Origin: Desulfocapsa sp.
Lineage (GTDB): Bacteria; Desulfobacterota; Desulfobulbia; Desulfobulbales; Desulfocapsaceae
Direction: 5' to 3'
NCBI GenBank assembly: GCA_020717935.1
Contig: DYDK01000003.1
Location: forward strand, 1-17,258
DNA: 17,258 nt
Below, in pieces: positions 8,344-15,202 of the stretch. The notes beneath the pieces are model-generated. The model did no database searches and was not told the DNA's origin. It saw nothing but the letters and a program-made list of their open reading frames with translations. The translations under genes and the position numbers were made by a program. Positions within the stretch are counted from its first letter, which is position 1. Each line of letters begins with the position of its first letter.

Positions 8344-8467
8344 CAGGTGTGATGGTCTCGCAAAAAGTCGAAAACGCCCAAGAGTGCGTCTGTAACCTGT
8401 CGAAATTACAGGGGCGATATTTGAGAAAAAGCCCATTTGGGGACTTTTTGCGAGACCATCAGGTGTG
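8344..8467. repeat. 8-9 bp direct repeats (probable target-site duplication)
   Basis: CAGGTGTG occurs at 8344-8351 and again at 8460-8467, exactly flanking the inverted-repeat element between them. The match continues for one more base (A) on both sides, so the duplication may be 8 or 9 bp. This is the pattern expected when a transposase inserts an element with staggered cuts. The left copy begins two bases after the ftsK stop codon. Confidence 0.7.
8352..8459. mobile_element. 108-bp MITE-like element upstream of the aprB promoter
   Basis: Perfect 18-bp terminal inverted repeats, ATGGTCTCGCAAAAAGTC at 8352-8369 and its reverse complement at 8442-8459, bound a 108-bp non-coding piece. The interior contains a smaller hairpin, CCTGT (8396-8400) with ACAGG (8408-8412). 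Flanking 8-9 bp direct repeats point to transposition, so this is best read as a non-autonomous miniature element mobilised in trans. It lies between the ftsK stop and the aprB promoter. Its hairpin could also act as a transcription barrier, since no classical terminator follows ftsK. Confidence 0.75.
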
Positions 8468-8487
8468 ACTGTTTGTGAATAATTTTC

Positions 8488-8516
8488 TTGACAATCATTC
8501 GGCAACACACTATAAG
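8488..8516 (+). promoter_or_regulatory. Sigma70-type promoter for aprBA
   Basis: A consensus -35 TTGACA (8488-8493) and a -10 TATAAG (8511-8516) are separated by exactly 17 bp. AT-rich sequence lies just upstream (AATAATTTTC, 8478-8487). The start point should be near 8523, giving a leader of about 220 nt before aprB. This is the strongest promoter-like sequence in the window, which fits a gene pair expected to be abundantly expressed. Confidence 0.82.
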
Positions 8517-8522
8517 ATGAAC

Positions 8523-8745
8523 TCTATGAAAATGAGTGACCGTTCATTTTTTTTGTCATGGATAGTCGGCGATTGATTTTTAGTGATAAAAGGTAGTTAT
8601 CCTTTTTTAAGTAATCTCTTTGCTTTCTTTTTTGGCAGAGGGAATTGTGGCGTACAAGTGTTAAAAAAAGTTTTTCAGGTAGCGGTTAAGTTGGCCCAGT
8701 CTGTTCTGGGTCGCAAAAGTAAAAATAAACTGAGGAGGTAGTTTT
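8523..8745 (+). other. Long 5' leader of aprB with two small hairpins
   Basis: The predicted untranslated leader is about 220 nt. AAAAGG (8588-8593) can pair with CCTTTT (8601-8606) and is followed by further T residues, resembling a weak terminator. A second stem, GGCCCAG (8693-8699) with CTGGGTC (8706-8712), lies about 20 nt before the strong ribosome binding site GAGGAGGT (8732-8739). No known riboswitch class was recognised. The leader may affect mRNA stability or translation. Confidence 0.35.
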
Positions 8746-9165
8746 ATGCCAAGTTATGTAGATCCTTCCAAGTGCGACGGTTGCAAGGGCGGAGACAAAA
8801 CAGCGTGTATGTACATTTGCCCCAACGATCTGATGGTGCTTAACAAAGAGGAGATGCGTGCCTACAACCAGGAGCCAGATGCCTGCTGGGAGTGCTATTC
8901 TTGTGTAAAGATTTGTCCACAGGGCGCAATCTTTGTTCGCGGCTATGATGACTTCGTGCCCATGGGTGGTCAAGTTCATCCAATGCGCAGTGCTGCTGAT
9001 ATTATGTGGACTGTGAAGTTCCGTAATGGCAATATCAAACGCTTCAAGTTCCCTGTTCGTACCACCTCTGAGGGTGCTGCCAATGCCTATGTCGGTACCA
9101 AAGGTGCCAACCTGGATGATGAGTGCCTGGCTCTTGAGTCAGCTCTGCCAACACCAAAGAAATAA
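8746..9165 (+). CDS. aprB: Adenylylsulfate reductase, beta subunit
   Basis: AprB is the iron-sulfur subunit of cytoplasmic APS reductase; it carries electrons to the FAD of AprA. Two [4Fe-4S] sites are visible: Cys10, Cys13, Cys21 and Cys25 (with the family's insertion between the second and third cysteine), and Cys47, Cys50, Cys53 and Cys57 in CWECYSCVKICP. The C-terminal part (about 62-139) is the tail that wraps around AprA. At 139 residues it is slightly shorter than many AprB proteins (about 150-165). The start is fixed by GAGGAGGT at 8732-8739. aprA follows after 63 bp. Strong promoter and ribosome binding site indicate high expression. Confidence 0.97.
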   Translation: MPSYVDPSKCDGCKGGDKTACMYICPNDLMVLNKEEMRAYNQEPDACWECYSCVKICPQGAIFVRGYDDFVPMGGQVHPMRSAADIMWTVKFRNGNIKRFKFPVRTTSEGAANAYVGTKGANLDDECLALESALPTPKK

Positions 9166-9228
9166 TTCTGGCTCGCATGTGAGAAGAATTACACACAAAC
9201 TCTTTTAATATCTTTAGGAGATTTTAAT

Positions 9229-11247
9229 ATGGCATTACCAAATAAACCAAATGGTGAAATTCCTGCCGTTGTCAATCCTGAGATCGTCGAGCATGATGTT
9301 GACTGTCTCATCGTTGGTGGTGGTATGGCTGCTTGCGGAACCGCTTTTGAGATCATGAAGTGGGCCCCTGCTGATATGAAAATTACCCTCGTTGATAAGG
9401 CTTCCATGGAGCGTTCTGGTGCTGTCGCACAGGGTCTCTCTGCTATCAACACCTATATCGGCGAGAACCCCATCGAGAACTATGTGAAGATGGTTCGTAA
9501 TGACCTGATGGGCGTTGTTCGTGAAGACCTTATTTATGACTGTGGTCGTCATGTAGATGAGTCCGTAAAGCTGTTCGAAGAGTGGGGCCTGCCAATCTGG
9601 AAGCTCGATGCTGATGGCAACAACCTTGACGGAGCTGCCCCTGCCAAGACCCTCCGTGAGGGTGGTACTCCTGTTCGTACCGGTAAATGGCAGATCATGA
9701 TCAACGGTGAGTCCTACAAATGTATCGTTGCCGAGCCAGCCAAGACTGCTCTGGGTGCCGATAACTGCCTTGAACGAATTTTCATCGTGAAGATGCTGCT
9801 TGACAAGAACAAACCAAATCAGATTGCTGGTGCCGTTGGCTTCTCCACTCGTGAGAACAAGGTGCATGTATTCCGTTGCAAGACCGCTCTCGTTGCCTGC
9901 GGTGGCGCAGTAAACATCTTCCGTCCCCGGTCTACCGGTGAGGGTAAAGGTCGTGCCTGGTATCCAGTATGGAATGCCGGTTCCACCTACACCATGTGTG
10001 CTCAGGTCGGTGCTACACTGACCATGATGGAGAATCGTTTCACTCCAGCTCGTTTCAAAGATGGGTACGGCCCGGTTGGTGCATGGTTCCTCCTGTTCAA
10101 GGCTAAAGTGCAGAACGGTCTTGGCGAGTTCTATGCCAACAGCCCAGCAGTAAAGGATGAGCTGGAGAAGTTCATGCCTTATGGTGCTTCTGCTGTTACT
10201 CCTACCTGTCTGCGTAACCACCTGATGCTTAACGAGCTGAAAGCTGGCCGTGGTCCAATCTACATGGCTACCGATGTTGCCCTGAACGCCTTCTTGGATG
10301 CGAAAAAAGCAGCCGGTCTGGATGAGAAAGCGGTTAAGAAGTACTGGAAACATCTTGAGTCTGAGGCCTGGGAAGATTTCCTCGATATGTCTGTTGGTCA
10401 GGCTGGTCTGTGGGCCGGTGCCAACATCGAGCCAGAGAAAGTTGGTTCTGAGATTATGCCAACCGAACCCTACATGCTCGGATCTCACTCCGGTTGTTGT
10501 GGTATCTGGACCTCTGGTCCAGAGGAAGATTGGGTTCCTAATGTTGCCAATCCTTCCCGTGCTCACAAGTACAAGTGGGGCTATAACCGTATGACCACTG
10601 TTGACGGTCTGTTCACCGCTGGTGATGGCGTTGGCGGATCCGGTCACAAGTTCTCCTCCGGTGCCCATGCTGAGGGTCGTATTGTTGCCAAGCAGATGGT
10701 GAAATTCTGCCGTGACAACGCTTCATTCAAGCCAGAGTTGAAACAAACCGCTCAGGAGCTTGCTGATGAGATCTATGCACCAGTTAAGCGTTATCATGAG
10801 TTTGTGGGCGCATCCACATCTTCAAATGTTAACCCTAACTTCTGCAAACCAGCTGGTATCATGATGCGTTTGATGAAGGCCACTGATGAGTATGGTGGTG
10901 GTGTTGCAACTTACTACATGACCTCTGGCAAGCTTCTGAATATCTGTCTTGATCTTCTGAGAATGCTTCGTGAAGATGCTGAGAAGATGGCAGCTGGCGA
11001 TCTCCATGAACTCCTTCGTGCTTGGGAGAACTACCATCGTATCTGGTGTGTAGAGACCCATATTCGTCACATCGAGTTCCGTAAAGAGTCCCGCTATCCA
11101 GGGTTCTACTATCGTTCAGATTTCCCAACCTGCGACGATGAGAACTGGAAGTGTTTTGTTAACTCCACCTTCAATCCAGAGACCAAAGAGTGGCTGTGTG
11201 AGAAAGTAGAGTGCATTAACATTGTTGAGACCAACCCTTGGATTTAA
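9229..11247 (+). CDS. aprA: Adenylylsulfate reductase, alpha subunit
   Basis: AprA reduces APS to sulfite and AMP using FAD, the second step of dissimilatory sulfate reduction, and runs in reverse in sulfur oxidation or disproportionation. The 672-residue length fits the family. The FAD-binding motif LIVGGGMAACG starts at residue 27. Arg275 in FTPARFKDGYGP and His420 in LGSHSGCCGIW are the probable counterparts of the active-site Arg265 and His398 described for the Archaeoglobus enzyme (assigned by motif, not by alignment). TAGGAG at 9213-9218 precedes the ATG. Arginine is written mostly CGT and glycine mostly GGT, unlike ftsK and the rib genes, a sign of selection for high expression. A strong terminator follows. 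Confidence 0.98.
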   Translation: MALPNKPNGEIPAVVNPEIVEHDVDCLIVGGGMAACGTAFEIMKWAPADMKITLVDKASMERSGAVAQGLSAINTYIGENPIENYVKMVRNDLMGVVREDLIYDCGRHVDESVKLFEEWGLPIWKLDADGNNLDGAAPAKTLREGGTPVRTGKWQIMINGESYKCIVAEPAKTALGADNCLERIFIVKMLLDKNKPNQIAGAVGFSTRENKVHVFRCKTALVACGGAVNIFRPRSTGEGKGRAWYPVWNAGSTYTMCAQVGATLTMMENRFTPARFKDGYGPVGAWFLLFKAKVQNGLGEFYANSPAVKDELEKFMPYGASAVTPTCLRNHLMLNELKAGRGPIYMATDVALNAFLDAKKAAGLDEKAVKKYWKHLESEAWEDFLDMSVGQAGLWAGANIEPEKVGSEIMPTEPYMLGSHSGCCGIWTSGPEEDWVPNVANPSRAHKYKWGYNRMTTVDGLFTAGDGVGGSGHKFSSGAHAEGRIVAKQMVKFCRDNASFKPELKQTAQELADEIYAPVKRYHEFVGASTSSNVNPNFCKPAGIMMRLMKATDEYGGGVATYYMTSGKLLNICLDLLRMLREDAEKMAAGDLHELLRAWENYHRIWCVETHIRHIEFRKESRYPGFYYRSDFPTCDDENWKCFVNSTFNPETKEWLCEKVECINIVETNPWI

Positions 11248-11274
11248 TCTCCAAGGCTGGTAAGTTGATGGAAT

Positions 11275-11316
11275 AAAAAAATCTCCAGGAGTCTTCGGAT
11301 TCCTGGAGATTTTTTC
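11275..11316 (+). terminator. Rho-independent terminator after aprA
   Basis: ATCTCCAGGA (11281-11290) pairs perfectly with TCCTGGAGAT (11301-11310), and the stem continues inward as GTC/GAT closed by a TTCG tetraloop, giving 13 pairs with one G-U. A run of T follows at 11311-11315, and a run of A precedes the stem, so it could also stop transcription from the other direction. It separates aprBA from qmoAB. Confidence 0.95.
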
Positions 11317-11403
11317 TATGTATTGGAGTTGATTCAAGCCAAAGGCTATCAGGTAGATTCCTTTGTCGTGGATGAGAGCCAAACAAATGAAGTATCTAAA
11401 GTT

Positions 11404-11436
11404 GTAAGGAATTGTTTTTATGTTGGTAAGGAATTG
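11404..11436 (+). repeat. 11-bp direct repeat, 22-bp period, upstream of qmoA
   Basis: GTAAGGAATTG occurs at 11404-11414 and 11426-11436. A 22-bp period is close to two turns of DNA helix, so a protein dimer could contact both copies on one face. The repeat lies about 86-118 bp before the qmoA start, where a promoter is expected after the aprA terminator, but no good -35/-10 pair was found. A regulator site is possible; this is inference. Confidence 0.4.
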
Positions 11437-11521
11437 ATGTCTTAGATCGTTTTGCTTACGAGTACTTGGCAGAGTGAAAAGAGTTTCAATGTAAATTTAA
11501 GTGTATTCATGGAGGAATGGT

Positions 11522-12784
11522 ATGACTGACGAGCAAGGCGCCTCGGGTGCAATTTTGGTCGTAGGCGGTGGTATCAGCGGGCTGACTTCAGCCCTTGAAG
11601 CCGCTGAGGTCGGAAATGATGTATTTCTGGTAGAAAAAAATGCCTATTTTGGTGGTAGGGTTGCACAACTGAATCAATATTTTCCAAAGTTGTGTCCACC
11701 CAGTTGTGGCTTGGAGATCAACTTTAAGCGAATTAAAGATAATCGCCGGATTCGTTCCTACACTATGACCACTGTCAAAACGGTCACCGGTGGACCTGGA
11801 AATTATGAGGTTACCCTCGAAACAGCCCCTCGTTTCGTGAATGCCAACTGTACCGCCTGTGGTGATTGCGCCGTTGCCTGTTCCGATGAGATTGCCAATG
11901 ATTTTAACTTTGGTATGAATAAGAGCAAGGCGGCGTATCTTCCTCATGAGATGGCATTTCCTCGACGCTTCGTAATTAACAAGGCGGGTCTGTCAGCGGC
12001 CGGGGCCGCAGCTGTGAAAGCAGCCTGTAAGTATAACGCGGTTGATCTGGATATGCAGGTTGAGACCAAGACCATCAAAGTGAGTGCCATTATCTGGGCC
12101 ACAGGCTGGTCTCCGTATGATCCAACCAAAATGGATAACCTCAAATATGGTCAATCCAATGCCATTGTCACCAATATGATGATTGAACGAATGGCTGCCC
12201 CTAGTGGGCCAACCAATGGTGCCATTCTCCGTCCTGGTGATGGCAAGGAGCCTCAGTCTTTTGCATTTGTTCAGTGTGCTGGTTCTCGTGACGAGAATCA
12301 TTTGGAATTCTGTTCATATATTTGCTGCATGGCCACATTCAAGCAGATGACTTATATTCGTGAACGCTATCCTGATGCCAAGATATATGTTTTCTATATC
12401 GATTTACGGACTCCAGGTAAATATGAGAAGTTCCGTGAGAAGCTGATGGAAGACAAAAATTCCACTTTCATCAAGGGCAAGGTCGCTGAGATCATTCCTG
12501 AGGCCGATGGTGGCGTTACCGTGGTTGCGGAAAATGCTGTCACTGGTGAGAAAATTAAACAGAAGGTTGATATGGCTATTCTTGCTACCGGTATGCAGCC
12601 ATCTTTGGCAGTGCAAGGGGCACCCGTTGCCTTGAATATGGATAAGAGTGGATTTATCATCTCAGATCCTGACAAGGGAATGATTTCCGCCGGTTGTGCC
12701 CGCAAGGCTGCCGATGTTGTCACCACTAACCAATCATCTACTGCCGCTGCCTTAAAGGCAATTCAGGTTTCCAGGAGGTCGTAA
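11522..12784 (+). CDS. qmoA: QmoA, HdrA-like flavoprotein subunit of the Qmo complex
   Basis: QmoA is one of two HdrA-like FAD subunits of the quinone-interacting membrane-bound oxidoreductase that links menaquinone to APS reductase. The N-terminus holds the FAD motif GGGISG (15-20), then EKNAYFGGRVAQLNQYFPKLCPPSCGL. A cysteine set Cys110, Cys113, Cys116, Cys120 (NCTACGDCAVAC) fits a [4Fe-4S] site as in HdrA. FVQCAGSRDENHLEFCSYICC and YFYIDLR-like HdrA segments follow. A GTG at 11501 is open in frame, but ATG 11522 is preferred because GGAGGAA lies at 11511-11517. The product is 420 aa. The next ribosome binding site overlaps its 3' end, so qmoA and qmoB are tightly coupled. Confidence 0.96.
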   Translation: MTDEQGASGAILVVGGGISGLTSALEAAEVGNDVFLVEKNAYFGGRVAQLNQYFPKLCPPSCGLEINFKRIKDNRRIRSYTMTTVKTVTGGPGNYEVTLETAPRFVNANCTACGDCAVACSDEIANDFNFGMNKSKAAYLPHEMAFPRRFVINKAGLSAAGAAAVKAACKYNAVDLDMQVETKTIKVSAIIWATGWSPYDPTKMDNLKYGQSNAIVTNMMIERMAAPSGPTNGAILRPGDGKEPQSFAFVQCAGSRDENHLEFCSYICCMATFKQMTYIRERYPDAKIYVFYIDLRTPGKYEKFREKLMEDKNSTFIKGKVAEIIPEADGGVTVVAENAVTGEKIKQKVDMAILATGMQPSLAVQGAPVALNMDKSGFIISDPDKGMISAGCARKAADVVTTNQSSTAAALKAIQVSRRS

Positions 12785-12787
12785 GCA

Positions 12788-15052
12788 ATGGATAAAAAGT
12801 ATTCTGCCTATATATGTACAGGTTGCGGTATCGGCGAGGCCCTCGATATTGAAGGGTTAACCAAGATTGCTTCCGGTGAAATGGCCATGGACTGTAAAGT
12901 TCATGCCTGTCTCTGCGGTGCTGATGGTCGGGCCTTGATTGAAACAGACATGAGTGAAAACGGAGTGAATACGGTAACGATTTGTGCCTGTTCACCTCGG
13001 GTCATGCAAAATGAGTTTAATTTCGGCGATGACAAGATCACCGTGCGCGTCAATTTGCGTGAGCAGGTCATCTGGTCAGCTGGTACGGCCGAAGAAGGCA
13101 AGGAAGATAGCCATAAGGAGTGGATCCAGGAGACTGCCTCTGACTATATCCGTATGGGTTGCACCCGGGCCAAGAAAACCGAGCTGCCTGAGCCCTTTCA
13201 GTTAGAAACCATGAACAAGGAAATCTTGGTCATGGGTGGTGGTATTGCCGGAATGACAGCGGCCTTGGAGGCCTCGAAGGCCGGCAGTAAAGTTACAATT
13301 ATTGAAAAGGCAGACAAGCTGGGTGGTAAGGCACTCGGCTGGGCCAAGCAGTTTCCTACCAAATTGCCTTATGCTGATCTGGAAGATAATTCTATCGGTG
13401 CCATGGTGGCTGCGGTTGAGGCTGATGGCAATATCACGGTCAAGTTGAATTGTGAGGTTGCCAGAATTGCAGGAGCTCCTGGTGATTTCGGAGTCACTCT
13501 CAAGGCTGCTGGCACTAAATCTGAATGGGATGCCCCTGCCAAGGTTGGAGTTGATGAACAGGATCTGATCAGCAAGGGACAGATGGAAGATCCTAACGCC
13601 GGCTTGAAACCCTATGCTGAGGGTAATCCTGATGCCCAGAAATTTGGTGCCGTTGTGTTGGCTACCGGCTGGGTGCCCGCCGATGTTTCACAGTACCCAC
13701 ACCTTGGTTATGGCGTGATTGATAAGGTTGTCACCAATGCCCAGTTTGAAAAAATGGCCAAAGATGGGCAACTTGGCGGGATCAAATCAGTTGCCTTTGT
13801 TATGAGTCCTGGTGGTGAAGAGAACGATCAGGATTTCCCCTATTGCAACTCCGTAACCTCTATGGTTGCACTCAAGCAAGCTAAGTATGTTCGTGAAAAT
13901 AATGCCGATGCCAAGGCGTATATCCTCTATCAGCACATGCGGACTCCTGGCCATATGGAACTCTTCTACAAGGGAATACAGCAGGATGATGGTATTTTCT
14001 TGACCAAGGCCGCGGTAACGGGTGTTGCTGCTTCTGGTAATGGTTGTGTCGTAACCGCCAAAAATACCCTGCTGGGTGAGGATTTAAGTTTAAATGTGGA
14101 TCTGGTGGTTTTGGCCGCTGGTATGGAACCTACAACCAAATATGAGAATTCCATCAATCTGGCGTATCGTCAAGGGCCAGCCTTTTTGGATCTGGACTTG
14201 TTTGACGGTTATGCAGATTCTCACTTCATCTGCTTTCCTTACGAAACTCGTCGTACCGGTATCTATACCTGTGGTGGCGTACGAAAGGCCATGAACATGG
14301 AAGAGACTATTGATGATGCTACTGGTGCTACCCTGAAGGCCATTCAGTGTATCGAGTCTGCTGATCATGGGGTGGCGGTTCATCCCCGTTCTGGAGATAA
14401 AACCTATCCTGAATTCTTCTTCCAGCGCTGTACCCAGTGTAAACGCTGTACAGAGGAGTGTCCATTTGGAGCCCTTGATGATGATGCCAAGGGTACGCCA
14501 CTGCCGAATCCCACTCGTTGTCGTCGTTGCGGTACTTGTATGGGTGCGTGCCCTGAGCGAATTATCGGCTTTAAGGACTACAATGTCGATCTGATTGGTG
14601 CCATGGTCAAATCCATTGAAGTGCCTGAAGAGGATGAAGATAAGCTGCGAATTGTCGTATTTGCCTGTGAGAATGATGCCTATCCTGCCTTGGATATGGC
14701 TGGTATGCGTCATAATAAAATCAGTCATATGATTCGTGTCATTCCTGTTCGTTGTCTGGGTTCGGTGAATATGGCCTGGGTTCGTGATCTTCTGTCAGCA
14801 GGTATGGATGGTGCCATGCTCCTTGGTTGTAAGTATGGGGATGACTATCAGTGCCATTTCGTGAAAGGATCTGAGATTGCCGCCAAGCGGATGGAAAATA
14901 TTGGTGATTCTCTTTCCACTCTTGGTCTTGAGCCTGAACGCGTTCGTTCTGAGCAAGTGGCCATTACCGAATACGATAAAATCCCTCAACTGTTGAATGA
15001 TTTTGTCAATGAGATTGTTGATCTTGGCCCCAATCCGTTCAAAGGGTTCTAG
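12788..15052 (+). CDS. qmoB: QmoB, HdrA/MvhD-like flavoprotein subunit of the Qmo complex
   Basis: QmoB joins an HdrA-like FAD protein to an MvhD-like tail. The N-terminal 140 residues have HdrA-type cysteines (Cys10, Cys13, Cys36, Cys41, Cys43). The FAD motif GGGIAG is at 150-155. Two [4Fe-4S] ferredoxin sites follow: Cys548, Cys551, Cys554, Cys558 and Cys578, Cys581, Cys584, Cys588. The last 130 residues are the MvhD/FrhD-like domain with Cys627, Cys656, Cys681 and Cys689, suited to a [2Fe-2S] or similar cluster. At 754 aa it is of normal size. AGGAGGT at 12774-12780, inside the end of qmoA, is the ribosome binding site. It probably exchanges electrons with AprBA and the membrane subunit QmoC. 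A terminator-like hairpin follows the stop. Confidence 0.96.
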   Translation: MDKKYSAYICTGCGIGEALDIEGLTKIASGEMAMDCKVHACLCGADGRALIETDMSENGVNTVTICACSPRVMQNEFNFGDDKITVRVNLREQVIWSAGTAEEGKEDSHKEWIQETASDYIRMGCTRAKKTELPEPFQLETMNKEILVMGGGIAGMTAALEASKAGSKVTIIEKADKLGGKALGWAKQFPTKLPYADLEDNSIGAMVAAVEADGNITVKLNCEVARIAGAPGDFGVTLKAAGTKSEWDAPAKVGVDEQDLISKGQMEDPNAGLKPYAEGNPDAQKFGAVVLATGWVPADVSQYPHLGYGVIDKVVTNAQFEKMAKDGQLGGIKSVAFVMSPGGEENDQDFPYCNSVTSMVALKQAKYVRENNADAKAYILYQHMRTPGHMELFYKGIQQDDGIFLTKAAVTGVAASGNGCVVTAKNTLLGEDLSLNVDLVVLAAGMEPTTKYENSINLAYRQGPAFLDLDLFDGYADSHFICFPYETRRTGIYTCGGVRKAMNMEETIDDATGATLKAIQCIESADHGVAVHPRSGDKTYPEFFFQRCTQCKRCTEECPFGALDDDAKGTPLPNPTRCRRCGTCMGACPERIIGFKDYNVDLIGAMVKSIEVPEEDEDKLRIVVFACENDAYPALDMAGMRHNKISHMIRVIPVRCLGSVNMAWVRDLLSAGMDGAMLLGCKYGDDYQCHFVKGSEIAAKRMENIGDSLSTLGLEPERVRSEQVAITEYDKIPQLLNDFVNEIVDLGPNPFKGF

Positions 15053-15062
15053 TCCTGTTTAT

Positions 15063-15123
15063 TATGATACTGGTGTTTCGTCACTTGCATTAACTGGCGA
15101 ACGCCAGTATCATATTTTTTTTT
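15063..15123 (+). terminator. Intrinsic terminator between qmoB and qmoC
   Basis: TATGATACTGG (15063-15073) pairs with CCAGTATCATA (15104-15114), an 11-bp perfect stem closed by a 30-nt loop that can itself pair partly (GTTTCG near 15075 with CGAAC near 15098). Nine T residues follow at 15115-15123. The stem is AU-rich in its lower half and the loop is large, so termination may be partial. This would lower qmoC expression relative to qmoAB unless qmoC has its own promoter. Confidence 0.75.
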
Positions 15124-15202
15124 GATTTCAAAGGAGCATCGCTTCTTTAACAGTCTTGAGCAAGAGGTTTGATCTCATTGATCGTATAACAGGAGGAGAA
15201 GA

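Noticed and set aside
8526..8576. Short peptide frame (16 codons) at the start of the aprB leader
   Set aside because: No ribosome binding site, and the ATG would be at most a few nucleotides from the predicted transcript start; too short to support without data.
9235..10668. Minus-strand reading frame of 477 codons antisense to aprA
   Set aside because: aprA on the + strand is unmistakable; biased codon use of a highly expressed gene often leaves a long open antisense frame. The translation is not like any protein I know.
11501..11521. GTG start seven codons upstream for qmoA
   Set aside because: The ribosome binding site GGAGGAA (11511-11517) lies inside this extension and is correctly spaced for ATG 11522.
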